Assembly: GCF_016632335.1 (NCBI RefSeq)
Contig: NZ_JAEPBG010000019.1
Coordinates: forward strand, 42,873 to 106,872
DNA from: Noviherbaspirillum pedocola
Lineage (GTDB): Bacteria; Pseudomonadota; Gammaproteobacteria; Burkholderiales; Burkholderiaceae_D
Direction: 5' to 3'
DNA length: 64,000 nt
The position numbers and the translations under genes were made by a program. The notes beneath the pieces were generated by a model. That model did not search any database. It had not been told where the DNA came from and saw only the letters and a program-made list of their open reading frames with translations. This document shows positions 48,501 to 57,475 of this stretch, in pieces; position 1 is the first letter of the stretch, and every line of letters begins with the position of its first letter.

Positions 48501-51137
48501 CAATTCGACGCGGCAGGAAACAGCGCCTTGCTGTTTGCCGCCGGAGCCGGGCGACTGGAAGCCATGAAGATACTTCTCAAGTTCGACAGGGGCCGGCTGG
48601 CCCTGCAGAAAAACACCGTGAATGGCAGGAACGCGCTGTTGCTTGCGGTCGAGGGCGGCCATCTGGACTGCGTGAAATTCCTGCTTGCCTGGCAGGGCGG
48701 CCTGCTGCTCGGCTCCTGGCAGAGCAACTTCGGCGTGGACTCTCCGCTGGCCCTTGCCGCTTCGAATGGGCACGTGGACGTGGTCCGCACGCTGATGGAT
48801 CACAACGACAGAAGGCTTGCCCGCCATTTTCACGATTACGGTCTCACCGCCGTGATGCAGGCCAGCTATCACGGGCATGCGGATGTGCTGCGCGTACTGC
48901 TGGGCTGGCGGCAAGGCGCGCTGAACGTCGCCGTCGGGGGAGTTTTCGTGGCGCTCAATTCCACGGCCGAGAAAGGTCACGACGAGGCGCTCGGCGTTCT
49001 CCTGGCGTCGCTCGACAGCGCCATGCGGACGCGGTTCTTGCAGCAGCAGGCTCCCGCCCTGCTGGCGCACGTGGCAAGGGAAGGCCATCTCGGCGTCTTG
49101 CGGCGCCTGCTCGATGCCGGCCTCGATTTGCGCGCGTGCGCGACGGAAGCCGCATCGGCGTTGACGCTGGCCATACTGAACGACCATGAAGATGTCGCCG
49201 AGGAACTGGCGCGCGCAGGCGGCCCGGCGGTGGTGCGGCAAAAGGTGGATCTGCCGCAGGTGGGATATACCTTGCACCGCCGTGACGGCAGCGCCGCATT
49301 GGAAATGGTCAGGCCCGCGTCCACGACGCAGGGCGTGTCGCCGGCCATGGCGCCGGCTGCATCGCTTGCGACACCGGGCTTGCTGGAGCATGCCTACCAG
49401 AGCGACGACGTGGCCGCCATGCGCGGGTTGCTGCGCACGCCGGCCGGCAAGGCATGGGCCTGGGAATGCAGGGAAGGCGGCGTCAACGCGTTAATGAATG
49501 CGGCTTTTTCCGGGAAGACGCGGATGGTCGAGGTCCTGCTTGAAGTGGACGATGGCGCGCTGGCCGAGGGCGTGTCCATGTATGGCAGCACCGCGCTGCT
49601 GCTCGCAGCCGGCATGGGGCATGTGGAAACCGTGAAGCTGCTGCTCGGCTTTGGCAACGGGCGCCTGGCGCGGTACAGGAGAGCCTCCGATGGCATGAAC
49701 GCGCTGATGATGGCGGCGGTGCGCGGCCAGCTGGATTGCGTGGGGCTGCTGCTGGCGTGGAATGGCGGTCAGCTCGCCGCGTCCGGCGAGCTGACCTGGT
49801 CCGGGGAGAATGCCCTGATCCTCGCGGCGAAAGAAGGGCATGGGGACGTGGTCCGGATGCTGTTGAACTTCGAGGACGGCGCGCAGGCAGGCGTGGTGAC
49901 GCGAAGCGGCCAGACGGCGATGACGTTTGCCGCCGAATACGGCAAGCCGGATGTGGTGCTGGCGCTGTTGGGCTGGCGCCAGGGCAGCCTGGCGCTGACG
50001 GCGAACCCTCAAGGCTATACGCCGCTGCTGCTCGCGGCAAAGGAAGGGCATTTCATGGTGCTGGCCTTGCTGCTGCAAATACCGGGGGCCGGTGCGATGC
50101 TGGAGGCTTGCTTGCCGGACGGCAGAAACGCGCTGGCGCTGGCTGCGGAAAACGGATGTTTACTTGCGGTCAAGACCCTGATTGACTACCGGATCAACAC
50201 GCGCAAGCTCACGCAGTCCGGCGAGAACGCGCTGATGCTTGCCGCGAAAAACGGGCATGGGGAAGTGGTCAAGGCATTGCTGGCAGCGGATGGCGCGGCA
50301 TTGATGGGGCAGACGTCGCGTACGGGTGAAACAGCGCTTGGTTTGGCGAAAGCAAACGGCCATGTCCAGATTCATGATTGCCTGCTTCGTTATGCTCGGG
50401 AAATATCTCAGCGCACGGTAGAAGCGAAAGTGCCAGTCCAGCGCTCAGGTTCCATGCCGGGACAGCAATCCGGTCCCGCCGCCGATGCCGCTTCCGCACT
50501 CCGGCAGAGTCATCGCAGCGACGATGCAAGGCCGCATACGATGCAGGCCAAGGATCTGATGCAGCCCGGGGCGCCGCTGAGTCAGTCTTCGCCCCAGCCG
50601 ACGTCCGGCTACCAATATGAAGACGGCGAAGATCCTGCGGACGCGATACTGAACCCGGCCAGCCTGAATAAGTTGTTCGCCAAGATTTCATTGCCCGATT
50701 TGATAAAAAACGATGAATTGATATCCCGACTGGAAAGCGTCGCGGGAAACCGGAACTTGGCAGCGCCGCAGACGATGCCTGGTCACACGTCGGTCGATGT
50801 GGCGGACTTCAACCTGTTGAGAGGCACCAGGAACGGCATTCAGACGGCGCTGCAGAGCGGCGATACCGCTTGGCTGGCCGTGCTGCTGGATCGCGCGCAA
50901 GCTTTCATGCTCCCTTCGGCCTTCGCACGGCTCCTGGCCGGCTTGCAGCGTCCCCCTGCTGACGCTGCACACAGCGCTGCGCTTGCCATGATTGATGTGA
51001 AGCAGGCGGTCGTCCACGCGCAGCGGGTAAATGCCTCGATGGATAAGTCGCTGGCGCAGATCAGTGGCGACAGGGAGAAGGACTTCGATTTCGTCGCGCG
51101 CCATACAGCCGCGCCGAAGGAGCGCGGCGACAGCTGA
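45576..51137 (+). CDS. giant ankyrin-repeat protein, candidate type III effector (1853 aa)
   Basis: The frame opens at 45030 inside the previous gene, but AGAAAGGT before ATG 45576 matches the paralogue start. Residues 1-65 are disordered (Ser, Pro, Gln, a poly-Ala/Thr run) without a Sec signal. Residues about 67-520 form the helical domain shared with the 28519 and 42686 proteins. After a linker, ankyrin array 1 covers about 906-1222 and array 2 about 1268-1611; array 2 is closer to the array of the 42686 gene (LLRTPAGKAWA, VLLEVDDGALA, GENALILAAK) than to array 1. The C-terminal 240 residues are polar and helical with no known motif. No catalytic domain is visible, so it may act by binding host proteins. 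A hrp-like box lies upstream. Confidence 0.82.
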   Translation: MQLNYSGMSSRQPPASPPADDGRNMQHDAAQSPALHEQAGHQASTSATATAAAAAAARAGHDESGWTAADDAALLESLCTSLSGPRFDGSGQWEECFRDLAYCRQVAARAAHAHAPPKALAALARALPRFLDEFERHVASKAIDLDAAGADTAALICNGLGMLSELVDCRVCSAAQVKSLRAAATRLGPLLARCVGRGGVAGDRAQTTATLALLTWFSRGLKARLLQSDDAVIRKAFGEALQQMPAWAKNPAAHGLDAQQLAACFVGMNTVRQFELLPLKGENRKAHAARASFRDTLEALCKCAPALLAHGGVGIANLCNTLKDCLDAGLLPKSTHGWLMPLVTVLLERMPHTARAELLARGGQVLANYSNFLRMVFELKLHEEAAFVGCAVGYREACAHLIEMLRHPGFRLDGDGGQSLANLMSFVRAMARMEVKASEKRKPLAAQNEETARDRALLKAAAQQLLALAQKQDESRLSPISLGGMLSAIGYLRACGLAPADACDALAQRLIHAIPDCESGRWDGATTALCLRAIVELPRGDAHAAPAMKLAFAHLLRLLQASDVTDDTHRLYCLQALRLGLREKWVTQDAAPWRQAARTLLGWKGAGEPGAGDVEAAIAGLAHREEAAPIVLETSVEAPAPQPLPGEVGWVPPGGKLAALSSAPALRPEGAAKPSTTYRAPVDTSAQSFVPSNTTTTPALSAGASVSTASQAPRARQVAGGDFHQPAADPVTRWFELASSDRSDDATLQALRALAREKPTLIGAVDGAGNSALYYLIVSGKRQAMAWLIEQPGFALGMSLETFDARIDSALFGSRNWNAARLAREDFDAAARRLFGGKDEEDEEPRDEVRHVAPAKPASAAGKSRKRKAGRGKVEKRAQAGAASLPTEFAWSGAAAPGQPHRTANALDSDADRIQQAFQDGDAAAVRRLLRSEAGREWARWQSPSGSNRLMLAAASGNARMVEALLDVDNGALAGQFDAAGNSALLFAAGAGRLEAMKILLKFDRGRLALQKNTVNGRNALLLAVEGGHLDCVKFLLAWQGGLLLGSWQSNFGVDSPLALAASNGHVDVVRTLMDHNDRRLARHFHDYGLTAVMQASYHGHADVLRVLLGWRQGALNVAVGGVFVALNSTAEKGHDEALGVLLASLDSAMRTRFLQQQAPALLAHVAREGHLGVLRRLLDAGLDLRACATEAASALTLAILNDHEDVAEELARAGGPAVVRQKVDLPQVGYTLHRRDGSAALEMVRPASTTQGVSPAMAPAASLATPGLLEHAYQSDDVAAMRGLLRTPAGKAWAWECREGGVNALMNAAFSGKTRMVEVLLEVDDGALAEGVSMYGSTALLLAAGMGHVETVKLLLGFGNGRLARYRRASDGMNALMMAAVRGQLDCVGLLLAWNGGQLAASGELTWSGENALILAAKEGHGDVVRMLLNFEDGAQAGVVTRSGQTAMTFAAEYGKPDVVLALLGWRQGSLALTANPQGYTPLLLAAKEGHFMVLALLLQIPGAGAMLEACLPDGRNALALAAENGCLLAVKTLIDYRINTRKLTQSGENALMLAAKNGHGEVVKALLAADGAALMGQTSRTGETALGLAKANGHVQIHDCLLRYAREISQRTVEAKVPVQRSGSMPGQQSGPAADAASALRQSHRSDDARPHTMQAKDLMQPGAPLSQSSPQPTSGYQYEDGEDPADAILNPASLNKLFAKISLPDLIKNDELISRLESVAGNRNLAAPQTMPGHTSVDVADFNLLRGTRNGIQTALQSGDTAWLAVLLDRAQAFMLPSAFARLLAGLQRPPADAAHSAALAMIDVKQAVVHAQRVNASMDKSLAQISGDREKDFDFVARHTAAPKERGDS

Positions 51138-51138
51138 T

Positions 51139-52026
51139 TCAGGCGCTGCGCGTGCCGCGTCCATTGCGCCCGGCCAATAGCGCATGCGCCGAATACAGCG
51201 CCAGCCCGCCCCAGATCAGCGCGAAGCCGATCAGCCGCGCCACGCCGAAGGGTTCGCGGTACAGCAGCACGCCGAGCAGCAGTTGCATCGAGGGCACCAC
51301 GTATTGCATCAGGCCCAGGAGCGACAGCGGCAGCTTGCGCGCGGCCGCGGCGAACAGCAGCAGCGGCACCGCGGTGACCGGGCCCGAGGCGGCCAGCAGC
51401 CAGCGCGTGGCCGGGGAGGCGGTGGCGAAGCCGGTGTCGCCGTGCAGCGCCATCCAGGCCAGCGCCGCGGCGGCGATGGGCGCCAGCACCATGGTCTCCA
51501 GCGCCAGGCCTTCGAGCGCGCCCAGCGCGGCGGTCTTGCGCAGCAGGCCGTAGAAGCCGAAGGTCAGCCCGAGCCCGATGCCTATCCACGGCGCATGCCC
51601 GGCCTGCCAGCCCAGCCAGGCCACGCCGGCCGCGGCCAGCGCCACCGCGCCCCATTGCAGCGGCCGCATCCTTTCCTTCAGCAGCAGGTAGCCCAGCACC
51701 ACGTTGACGAGCGGATTGATGAAGTAGCCCAGGCTGGCATCGACGATGCGGTCGGTATTGACCGCCCAGATGTACATGCACCAGTTGGCCGACAGCAGGA
51801 AGGCGCTGGCGGCGAAGCTGCCCAGCACGCGCGGCTGGCGCGCCACCGCCTTGATCCAGGCCCATTGCCGGCGCCAGGCCAGCACCAGCACGATGAACAC
51901 CAGCGACCACAGCACCCGGTACATCAGGATTTCCATCGGCGCGATCTCGCGCAGCGCCTTGAAGTACAGGGGGAACAGGCCCCAGGCCAGGAAGGCCGAG
52001 GCGGCTTGCAGGATGCCGGGATTCAT
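51139..52026 (-). CDS. rarD: EamA-family transporter RarD
   Basis: A 295-residue inner-membrane protein with about ten hydrophobic helices of the drug/metabolite transporter superfamily. The start segment FLAWGLFPLYFKALREIAPMEILMYRVLWS and the ANWCMYIWAVNTDRIVDASLGYFINPLVNVVLG segment are characteristic of RarD. The transported compound is not established. The start at 52026 was chosen for the conserved N-terminus; the frame continues upstream into the icmF region without homology. It converges on the giant ankyrin gene with one base between the stops. Confidence 0.92.
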   Translation of the reverse strand: MNPGILQAASAFLAWGLFPLYFKALREIAPMEILMYRVLWSLVFIVLVLAWRRQWAWIKAVARQPRVLGSFAASAFLLSANWCMYIWAVNTDRIVDASLGYFINPLVNVVLGYLLLKERMRPLQWGAVALAAAGVAWLGWQAGHAPWIGIGLGLTFGFYGLLRKTAALGALEGLALETMVLAPIAAAALAWMALHGDTGFATASPATRWLLAASGPVTAVPLLLFAAAARKLPLSLLGLMQYVVPSMQLLLGVLLYREPFGVARLIGFALIWGGLALYSAHALLAGRNGRGTRSA

Positions 52027-52136
52027 CGAGGGAGCGGAATTTGCAAAGCCGCGATTATGCGCTCCGGTCGGGAAAGTTGCTTTTCTTAATCGTCGGCGCC
52101 GGGCGCGCGCAGCCATGCGCGCCCGGCCGTGGCGGA

Positions 52137-55100
52137 CTACATGCTGCGCCGATACTGCCCGCCGACCTCGAACAAGGCCTCGGTGATCTGCCCGAGCGAG
52201 CAGACCCGCACCGCGTCCATCAGCGCCGCGAACACGTTCCCGTCGCCAATCACCGTCTGCTGCAGCCTGTGCAGCATCGCGGGCGCCGCATCGGCATGGC
52301 GCGCATGGAAGTCGGCCAGGCGCTGCAGTTGCGACTGCTTTTCCTCCTCGGTCGAGCGCGCCAGCAGGATCGCCTGCGGTGCGCCGTCGCCCTGCGGATT
52401 GCGGAAGGTGTTCACGCCGATGATGGGCAGGCTGCCATCGTGCTTCCTGTGCTCGTACAGCAGCGACTCTTCCTGGATGCGGCCCCGCTGGTAGCCAGTC
52501 TCCATCGCGCCGAGCACGCCGCCGCGCTCGGCGATGCGCTCGAACTCCTGCAGCACCGCTTCTTCGACCAGGTCGGTCAGTTCTTCGATGATGTAGCTGC
52601 CCTGGTTCGGATTCTCGTTCTTCGCCAGACCCCATTCGCGATTGATGATCAGCTGTATCGCCAGCGCGCGCCGCACCGATTCGTCGGTGGGCGTGGTAAT
52701 GGCCTCGTCATAGGCATTGGTGTGCAGCGAGTTGCAGTTGTCGTAGATCGCGATCAGCGCCTGCAGCGTGGTACGGATGTCGTTGAACGCGATTTCCTGC
52801 GCGTGCAGCGAGCGGCCCGAAGTCTGGATGTGGTACTTCAGCTTCTGGCTGCGCTCGTTCGCGCCGTAGCGCTCGGCGAGCGCCGTGGCCCAGATGCGGC
52901 GCGCCACGCGGCCCAGCACGGTGTATTCCGGGTCCATGCCGTTGGAGAAGAAGAAGGACAGGTTGGGCGCGAAGTCGTCGATGTGCATGCCGCGCGCGAG
53001 ATAGGCTTCGACGAAGGTGAAGCCGTTGGACAGCGTGAAGGCAAGCTGCGAAATCGGATTCGCGCCGGCTTCGGCGATGTGATAGCCCGAGATCGACACC
53101 GAATAGAAGTTGCGGACTTCGTTCTCTACGAAGTATTCCTGGATGTCGCCCATCACCTTCAGCGAGAACTCGGTGGAGAAGATGCAGGTGTTCTGGCCCT
53201 GGTCTTCCTTCAGGATGTCGGCCTGCACCGTGCCGCGCACGGTCTTCAAGACTTGCGCGCGCATCGCGGCGGCTTCATCCAGGCTGGGCTCGCGTTCACG
53301 CTGCTGGCAAAAGCGCGCAATCTGCTGGTCGATGGCGGTGTTCATGAACATCGCCAGGATGGTCGGCGCCGGACCGTTGATGGTCATCGATACCGAGGTG
53401 TCCGGGCTGCACAGATCGAAGCCGTCGTAGAGCACGCGCATGTCGTCCAGCGTGGCGATCGACACGCCCGAGTTGCCGACCTTGCCGTAGATGTCCGGCC
53501 GCAGCGCCGGGTCGGCGCCGTACAGCGTGACCGAATCGAAGGCGGTGGACAGGCGCTTGGCCGGCATGCCCTGCGACAGCAGTTTGAAGCGGCGATTGGT
53601 GCGGAAGGCGTCGCCTTCGCCGGCGAACATGCGGGTGGGGTCTTCGTTCTCGCGCTTGAAGGCGAATACGCCGGCGGTGTACGGAAAGGCGCCGGGCAGG
53701 TTTTCCAGCATCAGGAAGCGCAGGATTTCGCCATGGTCGACAAACTTCGGCAGCGCGACCTTGCGCAGCTTCGAGCCGGACAGCGTGGTGTGGACGAGGC
53801 TCGTGCGGATTTCCTTGTCGCGCACCTTCACCACGTAGTCGTCGCCGGCATACGCGGCCTGCAGCGCCGGCCAGGATGCGAGCAGCGCCTTGGCGCCGGC
53901 ATCCATCTGCGCATCGCGCATCTCGGCCAGGCGTTCGAGGTGGCTGGCGTCGCCGCCGTCGGCCGCGAGCATCCGTGCCGCTTCGCGCAACTGCTGGCGT
54001 TCGCGCGCCAACGCGGCCTGGCGCTCGGCATGGCGGCGGTATGCGCGCACGGTGTCGGCAATCTCGGCCAGATAGCGGTTCTTCGCCGGCGGCACGATGG
54101 CGTTGCGGCCTGACGAGTAGCGCTGCCGCACCGGCGCGAGCCGGCTCTCGCGCAGCCGCAGGCCCTTCTGCGCCAGCAGCGGCAACAGGCCCTGGTACAA
54201 GGCCGTCACGCCATCGTCATTGAAGCGCGACGCCTGGGTGCCGTAGACCGGCATCGCTTCAGTTGGCTCGGCAAAGCGTTCCTGGTTGCGCTGGTATTGC
54301 TTGGCCACGTCGCGCAACGCATCCTGCGCGCCCTTGCGGTCGAACTTGTTGATGGCGATGACGTCGGCGAAGTCGAGCATGTCGATCTTTTCCAGCTGCG
54401 AAGCCGCGCCGAATTCGGGCGTCATTACGTACATCGATACATCCGCGTGCGGCACGATGGCCGCGTCGCCCTGGCCGATGCCCGAGGTTTCGATGATCAC
54501 CAGGTCGAAGCCGGCCAGCTTGCAGGCGGCGATGGCGTCCGGCAGCGCCGCCGAGATTTCCGAGCCGGCTTCGCGGGTGGCGAGCGAACGCATGAAGACC
54601 CGCGTTCTGCCCTGCCACGGGCTGATTGCATTCATGCGGATGCGGTCGCCCAGGAGCGCGCCGCCGGACTTGCGGCGCGATGGGTCGATCGAGATCAGCG
54701 CGATGTGAAAGGCGTCGTCCTGGTCCAGGCGCAGGCGCCGGATCAGCTCGTCGGTCAGCGAGGACTTGCCGGCGCCGCCGGTGCCGGTGATGCCGAGCAC
54801 GGGTGTGGAAAGAGTCGAGGCGCGCTCGCGCAGTTCCGTGAAGAGCGTCGGCGCAAGCGCGCCGTTTTCGACCGCCGTAATGCATTGCGCCAGTGCCAGG
54901 TGCCGTGCGTCGATGTCGCCTTCGGCCAGCGCATCGAGCGAGGCGATGGCGCGCGCGGCGTTCGGCTCGGCGCGGCAGGTATCGAGCATGAACTCGATCA
55001 TGCCGGCCAGGCCCATGCGCTGGCCGTCTTCGGGACTGAAAATGCGCGCCACGCCGTAGTCGTGCAGCTCGGCGATCTCGGCCGGCACGATCACGCCGCC

Positions 55101-55421
55101 GCCGCCGCCGAATACCCGGATATGGCCGCCGCCGCGCTGGCGCAGCAGATCGATCATGTACTTGAAGTATTCGACATGGCCGCCCTGGTAGGACGACACC
55201 GCGATGCCATCCGCATCCTCCTGCAGGGCCGCGGTCACGATTTCCTCCACCGAGCGGTTGTGGCCGAGGTGAATCACTTCCGCGCCTTGCGCCATCAGGA
55301 TGCGCCGCATGATGTTGATCGAGGCGTCGTGGCCATCGAACAGCGAGGCGGCGGTGACGAAACGCGGCTTGGCGCCGGTCGTGGCGGACGCAAGCTTGCC
55401 GGAAACCGAGAGGTCGGTCAT
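52137..55421 (-). CDS. icmF: fused isobutyryl-CoA mutase IcmF
   Basis: Adenosylcobalamin-dependent enzyme of 1094 residues that interconverts isobutyryl-CoA and butyryl-CoA (and similar acyl-CoAs). The order is the diagnostic one: N-terminal B12 domain with the DGHDASIN base-off motif, a central MeaI-type GTPase chaperone (Walker [10 protein letters not shown], switch region [14 protein letters not shown]) and the C-terminal mutase barrel ([50 protein letters not shown]). GGAG five bases before ATG 55421 fixes the start; the frame continues to 55460. It links branched-chain and fatty acyl-CoA pools. A possible MerR-type operator lies upstream. Confidence 0.95.
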   Translation of the reverse strand: MTDLSVSGKLASATTGAKPRFVTAASLFDGHDASINIMRRILMAQGAEVIHLGHNRSVEEIVTAALQEDADGIAVSSYQGGHVEYFKYMIDLLRQRGGGHIRVFGGGGGVIVPAEIAELHDYGVARIFSPEDGQRMGLAGMIEFMLDTCRAEPNAARAIASLDALAEGDIDARHLALAQCITAVENGALAPTLFTELRERASTLSTPVLGITGTGGAGKSSLTDELIRRLRLDQDDAFHIALISIDPSRRKSGGALLGDRIRMNAISPWQGRTRVFMRSLATREAGSEISAALPDAIAACKLAGFDLVIIETSGIGQGDAAIVPHADVSMYVMTPEFGAASQLEKIDMLDFADVIAINKFDRKGAQDALRDVAKQYQRNQERFAEPTEAMPVYGTQASRFNDDGVTALYQGLLPLLAQKGLRLRESRLAPVRQRYSSGRNAIVPPAKNRYLAEIADTVRAYRRHAERQAALARERQQLREAARMLAADGGDASHLERLAEMRDAQMDAGAKALLASWPALQAAYAGDDYVVKVRDKEIRTSLVHTTLSGSKLRKVALPKFVDHGEILRFLMLENLPGAFPYTAGVFAFKRENEDPTRMFAGEGDAFRTNRRFKLLSQGMPAKRLSTAFDSVTLYGADPALRPDIYGKVGNSGVSIATLDDMRVLYDGFDLCSPDTSVSMTINGPAPTILAMFMNTAIDQQIARFCQQREREPSLDEAAAMRAQVLKTVRGTVQADILKEDQGQNTCIFSTEFSLKVMGDIQEYFVENEVRNFYSVSISGYHIAEAGANPISQLAFTLSNGFTFVEAYLARGMHIDDFAPNLSFFFSNGMDPEYTVLGRVARRIWATALAERYGANERSQKLKYHIQTSGRSLHAQEIAFNDIRTTLQALIAIYDNCNSLHTNAYDEAITTPTDESVRRALAIQLIINREWGLAKNENPNQGSYIIEELTDLVEEAVLQEFERIAERGGVLGAMETGYQRGRIQEESLLYEHRKHDGSLPIIGVNTFRNPQGDGAPQAILLARSTEEEKQSQLQRLADFHARHADAAPAMLHRLQQTVIGDGNVFAALMDAVRVCSLGQITEALFEVGGQYRRSM

Positions 55422-55513
55422 GGAGTCTCCGTATGGTGTCGGTGTTGTGTCGGTCGACATGCCGTGCTGCGGATTTGCGGTGTCGACCGAAATGGAATGC
55501 GGTGAAGAATCGC

Positions 55514-55536
55514 TTTACGTTAACGTCAACGTCAAA
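55514..55536 (-). promoter_or_regulatory. candidate LiuR/MerR-type operator upstream of icmF
   Basis: TTTACGTTAACGTCAACGTCAAA, 93 bases before the icmF start, contains overlapping inverted ACGT half-sites (TTTACGT-TA-ACGTCAA is almost palindromic). MerR-family regulators of branched-chain amino acid and acyl-CoA breakdown bind sites of the TTTACGT...ACGTAAA type in proteobacteria. The regulator is not in this window. Confidence 0.45.
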
Positions 55537-55711
55537 GTAGTATAGCGCGGATTTTTTCCGCTTCGACGGCTTAGCCGGACTGTCCTCGCCGTTCATCCCG
55601 CTGATCTTTCGCCAGTTCCATCCATTTGGCCTACATCAATACCCCGGCAGCGACGGCCGTTACAGTCGCTGCGCAAACCGCACTACAAGCGCGCACCAAG
55701 GGGAGATCGTC

Positions 55712-56806
55712 GTGCACAGGGAACGTGAAACAGGGCAGCGCTGCATACTCGCGATCGACGATGACAGCATCCTGCTGGCGAAACTGCAGCGTTGCCTGAC
55801 GCTAGCCGGTTACCGGGTCGTCACCGCGACTTCGGCCGAAGCCGCGCTGGCCCTGCTCGGCGAACGCGTTCCGGCGCCCGATATGGCGCTCATCGACGTC
55901 TCCCTGCCCGGCATGTCCGGTTTCGAGCTCGCGTGTCGGCTGCAACAGGACAGGCAACTTCCCTTTCTCTTTCTTTCGGCGAGTCCGGATCCGGCGGCAG
56001 CGCGCAAGGCGGCTGCATGCGGCGCCCTCGGTTACCTGGTCAAGCCGGCCGATGTTGGCCATGTTCTGCCGGCAATCGAAGCAGCGCTGTTGCGTGCCGA
56101 AGATATGCGGCAACAGTGGCGTATCCGCGCCAGTCTGCAGCAAGCCCTGCTTTCGGGGCAGCGCCGGCTTGCCGCGCACGCAAGCGAAGTGGCACGCCTG
56201 GAGCGGCAGCTGGCGCGTGCCGAGGCGCATATGCAGGAATCCCGGGCACGGGCGCAGGCGCTGTCGCGCCTGGTCAATGAAGATGCGTTGACCGCTTTGC
56301 CCAACCGCAACTGGCTGCGCGACGCCTTGCCGCTGGCAATGGCGCGCGCGGCCGCCAGTGGTCGGATGCTGGCCTTGCTCTACCTGGATCTGGATGGTTT
56401 CAAGGCGGTCAACGATAGTCATGGTCATGCCGCCGGGGATGAATTGCTACGCGCGGCGGCATTGCGCATGCGTTCGGTGCTGAAGCCGGGCGATCAGCTC
56501 GTACGCTTGGGCGGTGATGAGTTCGTTGCACTGATCGAACGTATAGAAAGCGAAGCCGATGCCGCCAATGTGGCGACTCGCCTAACGGAGTCGCTGCGCA
56601 ATCCGTTCGAGCTCATGCATGGTCGTGCACTTGTCGGCTTGTCCATCGGCATTGCACTTTATCCGCGCGATGCGCAGCACGAAGATGCGCTGCTGCATGC
56701 GGCAGACCTGGCGATGTATGCCGCCAAGGGCGCGGGCAAGGGACGCTACCGGTTTCATCGCGCATTGGCGGCGAACCGACACGTGTCCTGCGTATCGAAC
56801 GCTTGA
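55712..56806 (+). CDS. response regulator with GGDEF diguanylate cyclase domain
   Basis: A 364-residue cytosolic protein: receiver domain (acidic pocket IDDD 15-18, phospho-acceptor Asp62 in LIDVSLPG, Lys111), a coiled helix (about 140-185) and a GGDEF domain with an intact GGDEF at 267-271. It should make cyclic-di-GMP when phosphorylated. The inhibitory site before GGDEF reads KPGD instead of RxxD, so product inhibition may be weaker. The start is GTG 55712 after GGGGAG. No partner kinase is adjacent. Confidence 0.9.
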   Translation: MHRERETGQRCILAIDDDSILLAKLQRCLTLAGYRVVTATSAEAALALLGERVPAPDMALIDVSLPGMSGFELACRLQQDRQLPFLFLSASPDPAAARKAAACGALGYLVKPADVGHVLPAIEAALLRAEDMRQQWRIRASLQQALLSGQRRLAAHASEVARLERQLARAEAHMQESRARAQALSRLVNEDALTALPNRNWLRDALPLAMARAAASGRMLALLYLDLDGFKAVNDSHGHAAGDELLRAAALRMRSVLKPGDQLVRLGGDEFVALIERIESEADAANVATRLTESLRNPFELMHGRALVGLSIGIALYPRDAQHEDALLHAADLAMYAAKGAGKGRYRFHRALAANRHVSCVSNA

Positions 56807-56887
56807 CGGCGCCGATCCGCGGCGCCTGCCGCGCCGGCCCGCCATGGTGGAGAGTGCCGCGCCATCCACAGGTTTCGATGCGCTTCC

Positions 56888-57475
56888 ATGGGCTTTCTTC
56901 TCCGTTTTCTGCGCACTGCGCTTGGCGCCTGCCTGCTGCTTCTGCTTGCCGGCCTGCTGGACGGCGCGATCAGGCCGGCCCTGGAAACCGCGTGGTATGC
57001 CGCGCGGCTGACCGCGCTTCCCGCGCCATCGCACATCCCTTCGCCGGTGCAGGGCGTGGCCGCGTCCGGCTTGCGTGATTCCTGGCATGTGCCGCGCGAT
57101 GGCGGCGCGCGCCGGCACGAGGGCATGGATATCTTCGCGCCGCGCGGCCGGCCAGTGCTGTCGGCCACGCAAGGCATCGTGCTCGGCATCGGGGTCGACC
57201 GGCTCGGCGGCAAGGTGGTGTGGGTACTCGGACCCGGCGGACAGCGCCATTACTATGCGCACCTGGACCGCTACGGCGATCTGCGACGCGGGCAGCGCAT
57301 CGTTGCCGGCCAGGTGCTTGGCTATGTCGGCAACACCGGTAATGCCCGCGGCGGTCCGACGCATCTGCATTACGGTATCTACACCGCGCGCGGGCCCATC
57401 AATCCCTATCCGCTGCTGCATCTGGACGTGCATACCGAAGGCGCCCAGCGTGGCGCTTCGGAGTCCGCGTCCTAG
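56888..57475 (+). CDS. M23 family peptidase (LytM-type)
   Basis: A 195-residue protein with an N-terminal membrane anchor or uncleaved signal (about 5-26) and a periplasmic LytM domain. The zinc ligands of the family are visible: His77 and Asp81 in HEGMDIF and His161 in HLHYGIY, with the catalytic His125 in YYAHLDRY. All residues for peptidoglycan endopeptidase activity are present. It lies between two GGDEF genes, 81 bases after the first, and converges with the second by four bases. Confidence 0.9.
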   Translation: MGFLLRFLRTALGACLLLLLAGLLDGAIRPALETAWYAARLTALPAPSHIPSPVQGVAASGLRDSWHVPRDGGARRHEGMDIFAPRGRPVLSATQGIVLGIGVDRLGGKVVWVLGPGGQRHYYAHLDRYGDLRRGQRIVAGQVLGYVGNTGNARGGPTHLHYGIYTARGPINPYPLLHLDVHTEGAQRGASESAS

